Below are positions 11,312 to 20,800 of a stretch of DNA of 64,000 nt, piece by piece. Within the stretch, counting starts at the first letter, position 1. Each line of letters opens with the position of its first letter. Source of the DNA: Akanthomyces muscarius (Eukaryota; Ascomycota; Sordariomycetes; Hypocreales; Cordycipitaceae); contig NC_079245.1 of assembly GCF_028009165.1 (NCBI RefSeq), positions 1,984,001 through 2,048,000 of the forward strand, read 5' to 3'. The notes below the pieces were generated by a model. The model saw nothing but the letters and a program-made list of their open reading frames with translations. It made no database searches and was not told the DNA's origin. Both the position numbers and the translations under genes were made by a program.

Positions 11312-11360
11312 GTACTCCGTACTCCGTACTCTGTAATCCGTACATCGTACTCGGTACGTG
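11312..11360. repeat. Imperfect TACTCCG tandem repeat
   Basis: TACTCCG appears twice in a row, then degenerates through TACTCTG, ATCCGTAC and TCGTACTCGG. It is a short intergenic array in the nitrate gene interval; no function is evident. Confidence 0.6.
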
Positions 11361-12215
11361 TAACCTGATCTGTTGAAAATTTTCCAGCAGATGATGGAAT
11401 GGAGCGACCGAAAGATGGAGGATGCGGTGGATCATCTGCCGCGGTTGATTTGCAGGCCGTGATGTATAAACTAGCCGTTTGTCGTGTAGTTGCAGAGTCG
11501 AGAGCTGGCAGCTGGCAGGGGAGGGGGTGTGGGAAAAAGGCCAGTGCCGAGCACGTTATGTAAGTACCCAAGTACCTGTACTTGTACCGACACCTACCAG
11601 TACAGAGATCAGGGACAACGGCCACTTGGATACCGCCCACGTTTAGGGCATTAATTAGCTAGTTACAGCGACAAGCGTCTCCTGCCATCCACTGGGAGCC
11701 AGTATACTGGTAATCATTTTGCTTACAGCGCCACAAAAAAAACATCCACCAGTCTGATCGGACAGTCCCGTTGTCCCGCTACCCGAGTCCCTGAAAAGAA
11801 CCTCCACCAAACTGGTAACCTTACCTGACACGCCCCCAACGCCCCTCCCCTCCAGGGCACTGCAGACGCCAGATGCACGCTAATTGCAGCGGCCAGGCTC
11901 CTCCGCCACAGCGGCTCCTCCACTGTAACCAGTGGTAAGGTAACTAATCGGGGCCTTTTCCAGCGCCATCCCATCTCCCCACCCCCATTGCCATCTTGCT
12001 CCATCTGCTCCATTGACACAGACAAGGCACCTCAGACTATTTCCTTTAACCATGCCCATTGGAAAAGAGTCAGCGTCGTAGTGGATGCGCGCTACCTAGT
12101 CTCCTCTTTCTGCATGGCTAGATTTGTCTCTCCCTTCCCGGTCTTCCCCTCCCCCTCCTGATCCTCAATCCACCGTCGTCCTAGGTGCTTCCGGCGAGTC
12201 CCCAAGAAACATCCC

Positions 12216-12225
12216 CTCCGCGGAG
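12216..12225. promoter_or_regulatory. NIT4/NirA-type binding palindrome CTCCGCGGAG
   Basis: A perfect 10-bp palindrome. It contains TCCGCGGA, the symmetric NIT4 site of Neurospora, and matches the NirA consensus CTCCGHGG on both strands. It lies about 290 bp before the nitrate transporter ATG and 2.1 kb from the reductase ATG. Its presence between two nitrate genes makes a pathway-specific activator site likely. Confidence 0.7.
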
Positions 12226-12515
12226 ATGCAACTTTTCGGCCAACGACCAGCATCAATAGTGCAATCAGACGCTCGTTGAACAACTTCTTTTATATATATC
12301 GACGGCAGCAAAGACACATTATTCCAATGCGGTTCAAAAAAGTTGCTGTTGGATAGTGTTTGGCATACTTGCTTGTCTGCACTCGCCATTTTCCTTCTCC
12401 CGCCCCTTTTGCGCTCGCAAAAATCAAACAGGGCATATTTGGGCCGCTGCCTCTTGTTACCTTCACTTATATCCGTTCTTTACTCCGAGACTTTCTTCCA
12501 AACTCCCTTTCAGCC

Positions 12516-14291
12516 ATGGCTTTCAAGGTCGCTACCCTCTGGCAGGCGCCCGAGCTCAATCCTGTCAATGGCAAGGCCCGTTCAATTCCCGTCCTCAACC
12601 CGTTTGACAGACATGGCCGTGTCTTTTTCTTCTCTTGGATTGGCTTCATGGTTGCGTTCCTCTCGTGGTAAGTCAGCTTTGCTAAACTCTTTTCTGCCAG
12701 AAGATATACATAAAAGCGCTGCCAATTCAATACGACCAAGACTGACATGGAGAATCTAGGTACGCGTTTCCGCCTCTGGTACGGCAGCCCGATCCTACAA
12801 TACTCGAAGATACCGGTCCTTTACGATACAATTATACTGACAGCGAATAGTTGACCTTGACCATCAAGAAGGATCTCAAGCTCACGCCGACTGAGATTGC
12901 CAACTCCAACATTGTTGCTCTTGCATCCACGTACGAAGCTCTGCCCTCTGCAAATCAGCACAATCCTGAAGCATAAATGCACTTTCAAGAGGAGAAGCTA
13001 ACAAGTCTCCAGGCTCTTTGTTCGCGTCCTTTCCGGTCCTTCATGTGACTACTTCGGCCCAAAGGTCACTTTTGCCGCCCTTCTGCTTCTGGGCGCCGTC
13101 CCCTCTGCCCTCGCCGGCACCGTCACCACGGCCAATGGCCTGATTGCTCTGCGCTTCTTCGTTGGCATCCTCGGCGGCACCTTTGTGCCCTGCCAGGTGT
13201 GGACTACCAGCTTCTTTGATAAGAACGTCGTTGGCACGGCCAACGCCCTCACGGCCGGATGGGGCAACGCCGGCGGTGGCATCACCTACTTTGTCATGCC
13301 CGCCATCTTTGACTCTCTCGTGGAGCACCAGCACCTCGCCCCCCACGTTGCGTGGCGCGTGTCCTTTGTCGTGCCGTTCATCCTCATCACCTCTATTGCT
13401 CTCGGTATGATGCTGTTCTGCGACGACTGTGCGACGGGCAAGTGGTCGGAGCGCCACCATGCCGTCCAGGGTAACCTGCACCGCCGCGGCCTCAGCACGT
13501 CCAACTCGAGCGTCCAGGAGAAGCGCACTGGTGATGCTACGGCTCCCTTTGAGGCAACTCCCGAGGCTGCTTTCACTGAGCAGATGAAGAACGAGGCTGT
13601 CTGCAACGATGCTGAGCTCAGCGACCAGGAACTCCTCGACGCTGCCAACCACGAGGTGGTTAAGGCACCGACTCTCAAGGACACCATCATGGTCACCATC
13701 AGCCCCCAGACTATCGTCGTTGCCGCTGTGTACATGTGCTCCTTTGGTGCCGAGCTTGCCATCAACTCCGTCCTCGGCGCCTACTACTTCAAGAACTTCA
13801 AGGCGCTTGGACAGACTGGCACCGGCCGCTGGGCTGCCATGTTTGGCCTGCTCAACGTCGCCTTCCGTCCCCTTGGCGGCGTCATCTCGGATGCGCTCTA
13901 CCGCGCCACCGGCAGCGTCTGGTCCAAGAAGATTTGGCTCTGCTCCCTCGGTGTCGCCTGCGGCGCCTTTCAGATCGCCATTGGCTTGACCGACTCCCAC
14001 TCCCACTCCACCATGTTCGGCCTCATGGCCGGCATGGCCTTTTTCCTCGAGGCCGGCAACGGTGCTTGCTTCTCCCTCGTGCCGCATGTCCATCCCGCCG
14101 CCAACGGCATCATATCCGGCATGGCGGGCGCCGCGGGCAATCTCGGCGGCATCATCTTTGCCGTCATCTTCCGCTACCAGGGTACCGACTACGGCAAGAC
14201 CTTTTGGGTCATTGGTGTCATTACCATTGCCATCAACGTGCTCGTATCCTGGGTCAAGCCTGTCCCTGCTGGTCAGGTTGGTGGTCGCTAA
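12516..14291 (+). CDS. crnA: High-affinity nitrate transporter, NNP family (MFS)
   Basis: Plasma-membrane nitrate/nitrite importer of the CrnA/NrtA type with 12 expected helices. Four exons: 12516-12667, 12760-12778, 12851-12930 and 13013-14291, giving 509 residues, the usual family length. The two nitrate-signature motifs are present: AGWGNAGGG near residue 165 and AGAAGNLGG near 455. A hydrophilic loop of about 90 residues, including [10 protein letters not shown], separates the two halves as in fungal members. The second exon is only 19 nt; it supplies the end of the first helix block (WYAFPPL) and is needed to keep phase. It is divergent from nitrate reductase, consistent with co-regulation, and a NIT4-like palindrome lies in its promoter. 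No nitrite reductase gene is in the window. Confidence 0.96.
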
Positions 14292-14714
14292 ATTGGCGCG
14301 CGCGGAACCTCTCTTTTTTTTTCTTAAATACTTGTGTGATACCATGCATTTAGGAGGCAAACGCCAAGAATGGTGGTGATATTTGTGGCATGTTGGATTT
14401 TAGCATACACATTGGACCGAGAAATGAGCGTCCTTGTACATTTCGACCAAAAAAGCAATCGTTTTGGATAATAACCTTTTGATATATAATTCTTCATCTT
14501 CTACATAAGCTGTCTACAAGTTCAACTAGAAGGTTTTTTTTTCTCAAAGCAAAATGCCTTGACCCAACAATGACAACCTCGATAAGAATGGCATGGTAAA
14601 AAACATAAATCGACACGCCACGCGATTATTCTTGTCCAAGATATTGTAGTGACTTGGCTCTTGTTTTTAACGGCCAGTAGACAAGTTGTGGAGGCTAGAG
14701 ATGTCTGGTCAGCT
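14292..14714. other. Short convergent intergenic region
   Basis: 423 bp between the 3' ends of the nitrate transporter and ADE4. AT-rich with several poly-T and poly-A runs suited to termination of both transcripts; no gene seen. Confidence 0.7.
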
Positions 14715-17220
14715 TTACTTCTCCCGCACGGTTACCCCTTTTTGTTCTGCATACCTAATGTCCTCCTGGCTCGTCATGGCCTCGTTGACGGGGCCTCCGT
14801 TGCCGACGAGGGTTAGCTTCTTGGAGTCGGCCCCGTCGACGCCATCCTCGGGCGTCTTCCTCTTCTGGCCCTTGGCGGCGCGCAGCTCGCTCAGGTGCTG
14901 GAAGTAGCTCTCGGGCACGTCCGTTTGGTACTTGCCCGAGAAGACGCCGACCTCGAAGTCGGTAATCTGCGTCTCGCCTTCGATGGCCTCAAAGCAGGCC
15001 GCCTTGAGGTCGTCGAGGGATTGGTATATCAGCTAAAGGGGGGGGGGTTAGTTTCTGACTCTTTTCGGCAAATTTTAAATCTTGCGTACCTCGTCAGCGC
15101 CAATCTCCTTGGCAATCTGTTGTCTCGTCTTCCCGTGCGCAACAAGTTCTGTGGGAACTCCTGTGTTAGCGTTCATGTCTTGACATTAGAAAGCGGGCAT
15201 GCTCGTTAGCTTACGATTAGGATCCGCGAGGTCAATGCCGTATACGTGCGGGTGTGTGATTTCCGGCGAGCAAGAGGCCAAGATGACCTTTTTGGCGCCT
15301 GCTTCTCTGCTCATCAGGACCTGAAGCAGTGTTAATACGTGAAAATGGCAGTTCAAGGACAAAAGTAGCCACATACAATTTCTCTTGACGTATTACCGCG
15401 AACAATGGAGTCGTCGACAAGCAGGACAATCTTGTCACGGAACTCTGAATGGATGGGCGAGAGCTTTCTGCGAATACCCTGCTGGCGTGCTTTTTGGCCG
15501 GGCTGCGGTTTTTTAGTATGGGCTCTCAAGGGTAGCACCGACTTGACGACTTACCATGATGAATGTTCTGAAGGTGTACCTATTTTTGACAAAAGCATTT
15601 GACAGCGGCTTGTTCAAGCAACTAGCAAGGACGGAAGCGGATGTGTTGCTTGTCTGTTTACAATTAGTATCCTCATCGCGTGCCGTTAAAAAAAAAAAAA
15701 AATTGAAACGCGTACCTCAGGGATAGGAATAACTGGCACAAGTCAGCACGAAACTCATTAACTGTCTTAGTAGGACGCAACATACCGACGTCAATCTCTT
15801 CGATGCCCTTTTCGCCTAAAATTTCCCGCATTTTGTCCGCCAGCTTGCGGCCCATGTTCTGACGACTGCGATGGATAGAGATACCGTCGCTCAGAGAGTC
15901 AGGACGTGAAAAATAAACCATTTCGAAAACTTTGGGGGGTTAGTTAGGAGCCCTTGAGGCTGATCAAAAAGAGAGACTTACTATCGGGGGTATAAGACTT
16001 CATAGGGACAACCTGTCGGAACTGAGGCTTGCCGCCCTTTTGGATAAAGACGGCCTGTCCGGGCAGGATGTCGACGACGTTGCTGAAGCCGAGCTGGGTA
16101 AGGGCGACGGACTCGGAGGCCATTAAGTAATCCAGCGCGCCGTCGAGGGTGGCAGAGGGGCGCGATCCAAGACACAGAGGGCGAATACCATTCTCGTCTC
16201 TGCAATTGCGGTTAGTTGTACTGATGCAGCGAAATACGACAATAATGCATACCTGAAGCCGAGGATGCCGAAGCCAGTGATCATGGCGACACAGGCGTAA
16301 CCACCTTTGCATCGGGCATAGACCTCGCGCAGGCCAGCAAAGATGTCGTCGGCATTGGCACGAGCCTTGCCGAGCTCGTGGAGAGCGTGGGCGTACACGT
16401 TGAGGCTGTCAAGGTCCATTAGAAAATACCGAGCAAAGTCCGGCGGGGTAGAATAGCGTACAGAAGCTCAGAGTCAGAGTCGGTATTAACATGGCGGCGG
16501 GCCTCGAGGTCGAGGAAGACACGAAGCTCCTCGCTGTTGACCAGGTTGCCGTTGACGGCCAAGCTCAGGCCGAAAGGACTGTCTGTGATATGCGCTTAGA
16601 ATCGGGTATGAGTTGGGCGATTCCTGGAGTAATACATACTGACTAGAATAAGAGTTTAGCTTCTCTTGGCTACCTAAATTGAGATGATGCGTATGGACTC
16701 ACCATAGAAAGGCTGGGCCTCGGAGCTGTGTGAGACAAAGTCAGTATATCACTTCTCATCGTCACTTCAATTTACTCACGCAGACGAGGTTCCGGCGGTC
16801 GGGTAGCGGACATGCGAGATGCCCGCGAAGCCTGGTAGGTTATCGACGAGACGGGCAGGCTCCTGGAAAACCTTGGAAGCCATACCATTGCCCTTCATCT
16901 GGTACAGCCGTCCGCCCTGGCATACCGTGATACCCGCAGCGTCCTGTCCGCGCTAGTCCGGGGGCGCCATTAGCATCCGAATCCGAGACACTCCAAAAAT
17001 CCATCCAAATCCCCAGAAAACAATACATACGTGCTGAAGGTAGTAGATGCTCTCATGCAGCTCCACGGCAGCCGTGGTGGCCTTGACGTCGCCGAGCTAG
17101 GAAGCAATTCCAGGTCAGTATACGAAATTCCGGGGATATGCAGGGCCCGGTATCGGGTGCACGCGGGGCACAGGGCGAGAAAAAAAAGAGGCTCACCAGG
17201 ATGGCGCTGATGCCACACAT
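14715..17220 (-). CDS. ADE4: Amidophosphoribosyltransferase (glutamine PRPP amidotransferase), 15 exons
   Basis: Catalyses the first committed step of de novo purine synthesis, PRPP plus glutamine to phosphoribosylamine, in the cytosol. Exons: 17220-17197, 17096-17031, 16952-16780, 16725-16703, 16642-16640, 16582-16462, 16405-16253, 16199-15982, 15929-15786, 15732-15716, 15653-15555, 15502-15377, 15320-15215, 15148-15090 and 15032-14715. They join in phase to 549 residues. The class II glutaminase domain starts with MCGISAIL, so Cys2 is the nucleophile after Met removal, and there is no propeptide. [10 protein letters not shown] and [12 protein letters not shown] follow. The PRPP-binding motif [13 protein letters not shown] is near residues 374-386. 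The C-terminus ends in a Lys-rich tail of about 60 residues. The 3-nt fifth exon restores the conserved FYVNSPFG block; see findings. The gene is far more intron-dense than its intronless ABC neighbour. Confidence 0.96.
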
Positions 17221-17834
17221 GATTGCAGGCGGAGACGTAGGCGGTAGATGCTAAATCGGGGAAGGAGGGCCGGAACAGCAGCAGTGGACGCCGTAAAGCG
17301 ATGGCAGAAGCAAATGAATGCCTTTGGTTTTTGATGCTCAATCTTTTGGAAAAAGGTCGGCCCTCCGCGAGATTTCCCAGGCGCCGCCTCTATGCGAAAA
17401 ATGTTGGTGGGGGGCGGCCGCAGAAAATTTCCTGCAGCACCGGGTGGGGCAGTATTTTTTACTGGCTGGCGGCCGGTCTGGCTGCTGCAGCTTTCTCCGT
17501 CTCACCTTTTTTTGTTGCTATTACTCTATACGATCCACGATTATCAATGCGTAATGCGAGTTGCCTTTCCGGCGGGGATGGCGATAAGGACCCTGGTTTA
17601 TCACGCTCTCGACGTCTCTCGCAATGTCGCGGTCACGACTCGCGCTGCTTGAGATGGACAAACGCAGAATTCGGCTGCTTCGGTTCATACGCAGCGTCAG
17701 CCTTGCATGCAGCTAACCTTAGTCTATGCGGCTTTGGGGAATAAAGAAAAATCGAATTCTATGGATCTGTCTATGAAGCATCTATTTTACAAAATTAAGA
17801 AATATATATCGAATGACTCTACATAACGGCATCA
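17221..17834. other. Intergenic: ADE4 promoter and ABC transporter 3' flank
   Basis: 614 bp, no gene seen. Adjacent genes run the same way, so this holds the ADE4 5' flank and the terminator region of the ABC gene. Confidence 0.7.
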
Positions 17835-20800
17835 TCAAAACAGCGACTTCTTCCACCACGGCGTCTTTTTAGGTGTCGCCTCGCCCTCCTCCTGCACGTC
17901 ATATTTACCGACAATCGTCAGAAAGACTTCATTTAGCGTCGTAGGGCTGACGCTATGATGCGCAACGCCCAGTCTCTCCCTGTTTTCCTCTAGTATGAGC
18001 AGCAGCTGTCCGATGACGCTGCCGTTGCCGCTGCCTCCGTCACTGCCGCCCGGCACCTGGATGGACGACGCAGGGACCGAGAAGCGCATCTGTCCATGGA
18101 AGGTCTCCTGCTCAGTTCGCGCGCCGGGAAAGGTCTCCATGACCCAAGCCTGGATCTGCTGCATTTCCTCGTCACTCGAGTGCGGCGCCGTTTTGCTCAC
18201 CATGTGCACATGCAAAGTGTCGCCAAACTTTTGGCACAGCTGCTCGGTGCCGCCGAGCGCCAGCATGCGTCGCGCCATTATGCCCGCCCGTGTCGCTAGA
18301 GTGTCGGCTTCCTCCATGCTGTGTGTCGTGAGCAGAATCGATCGGCCAGGGACCACAGCCTCGAGCGTGCGCCACATGATGCGCTTGGCAGCAGCATCAA
18401 GACCAGACGAGGGTTCATCGAGAAGAATTACTGAAGGGTTGCCCGTAAGCGCAATAGCCAAGGACAGCTTGCGCTTATTACCGCCGGAAAGCGTGTGCGC
18501 CATGACGCCAGTGTACGCTTCCAAGCCAACTGCGCGGATGACAGCTGTGACTTGATGCTCCACATCGGCGATGCCTCTGATGCGGGCATAGTGCTGCAAG
18601 TGCTCGGCTACAGTCATGGAGTCGATAGCGTCGAACTGCGGGCAGACTCCAAGATTGGCGCGCGCCGCAGGTCGATTCTTTGTGATGGATGCATTCTCCA
18701 CAAAGACATCGCCACCCATCCGGCTCGGGGCGATATCGCCACGAATGATGGATATTGTTGTTGACTTTCCTGCTCCGTTAGGACCAAGCAGTGCAAACAC
18801 TTCGCCGTGACCGACACCAAATGTGACATTATCAACAGCAGTCGTCTTTCCAAACGCCTTGGTCAGGTGTACCACGCGAAGGCCATCGGTTTCCTCACCC
18901 GGTCCATCCACACGGACCTCCTCTGCGGCCACCTCCGGATCCTCGGTATCCTCACTGTACTGTGGCTTGCCAGTCTTGTATTTGCCATCGGAGCTCTCAA
19001 AGTAAACGACCATACTGAACCAAAAGATGCACTGCACGATAAGATATACAAGCGGGCCTCCGTAAGCCTTCATAGCGCCAGGGTTGCTCTGCAGCGCAAA
19101 ACCGTCACACGTGGTGGAAAAGACGTTGAGAGCGACCATGAGTGCGCGCACCAGCGAGCCCGTGGGGAAAATAATGGCAATAACCCAATGACCGATCAAG
19201 ACGCTCTTCTCCGTCTCCGCCGGGTCCGAATAGAGCAAGATGAAGAAATAAGCAATCAGATAGATTGCAAAACCCAAGCCTTGAATCACCGAGGCGATTG
19301 CATAAGTGGCCAAAGCACTCTTCATGATGAGCGACACAAAGTACGAAATCAAGATGGCTGCCAGCACGTAAAAGACGAAAATCGGAAACAAGAAACCGAC
19401 GTTGTACCAAATGCTAGACGTGCCCGCAAGGATGCCCGCCGCAATCAACATGGAAACGACCATGATGGACCAGTCAAAGATAGCGTGGGCTGCCCAGACG
19501 GGGAATGCGCGAGCACCGCTCGAGTACTGGAGCGCACGCACACCGTTGCGCTTCTCGGAATTTGGGTAAAGACCAAACAGACCCGGAATAACAGAGCATG
19601 CGAGTGCAAAGTAGACGATGACTTGCAGGCCGCTACCGGTAGACGGCGCAGCAGCAACGTCAAAGGGCTTATATTGGGTCGCGATTGTCTTGTTCAAGAG
19701 CAGACTATCAAGAAGGCTCTGGCCCAGTGTTGATGTGAACATGGACGCTGCCTCGTCCATCTTGTAGGCTAGTGTAGCTGCAGAGCCTGACTGTCCAAGC
19801 CAGATACCTGCAGGGGTGACATTTTTTCTGTTGTCCTCGATGTATGTCTTGAAAGAGTCAAACGAGTCGACCACTTTGATGTGGCTGCTGGCGCTGTCGG
19901 CAAGACTTGGAACGAGCGGCTTGAAGAGTTCTGCAACGGCGGAAGCACTAAATGTCGAGGATGGGCCGCCCACGATAAATGGAGAGCCAAGAAGGTCAGT
20001 GAACTGCGTGTTCTTGTTGTCGCTACTGCGATCTCTGGGAGAACAGCCAGGAGCTGATAGGTTCTTAATGAGTAGCTGGATGATCGCCGCTGCTATAATG
20101 GGAATCAGAAAAGCTGCCAGATAGGGCACCCAGTTCGTCTTGAAGATGACAAATCGTTTTTGCAAAAGAACAATGATTTGGCGAAAGAGACCTAGCTGGC
20201 GACCGTGCAAGAGGGGAAGCGCTTCACCAGCCGATGGCTTTTCTATCGCGGGACTCTCACTGGGACTGATCTTGTTCTCCAGAGCACCCTCACGCGAGAT
20301 AGCTTGGTCTCTCATGCCATGGTCATTGATCTCTTCGGCCAAGTTTAAAAACACGTCTTCAATTGTCGGGCCGGAGAACTTGTACGGCACATTGCGGGAT
20401 TCGAGCAGGCGGATGACGGAGGCGGCATGGGTTGCGGAGCTCGCGACATAGGTTATTGTGTTGGAGGAAATGTAGCGGTCTACGCCTTCGACTTCCGGAG
20501 CGCGGCTCATCATGTGCCGGGCATTGAGAACATGCACGCGGTATCCAGAGCCAAAGGTATCCTTGAGCTGGACCGAGGAGCCTTCGGCGCGGAGCCTGCC
20601 CTTAGACAGAATCGCAATGTTGTCAGCAAGAAGGTCGGCCTCGTCGAGAAAGTGCGTCGTCATGATGATTGTGCGGCTACCACGCTCGCGAAGGAGGATA
20701 TCCCAAATCTTGCGGCGCGACAGCGGATCAATACCAGACGAGACTTCATCGACGCAGCAAACGGCGCTGTCGCCAATCAGCATCAGACCAAGCTGCAATT

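Larger units (their letters stand above)
10128..12515. promoter_or_regulatory. Bidirectional intergenic region between nitrate reductase and nitrate transporter
   Basis: 2.4 kb with no credible gene, lying between two divergent nitrate-assimilation genes. It contains one perfect CTCCGCGGAG palindrome (12216-12225), a core CCGCGG at 11439-11444, a GATAAG at 10379-10384 and GATAAC repeats just before the reductase start (about 10155-10170). GATA boxes are what AreA/NIT2 binds. A TATATATA run near 12290 lies about 220 bp before the transporter ATG. TACTCCG-like short repeats occur at 11312-11360. Confidence 0.65.

Noticed and set aside
13041..14360. 439-codon - ORF opposite the nitrate transporter
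   Set aside because: Shadow of exon 4 of the transporter; no motif.
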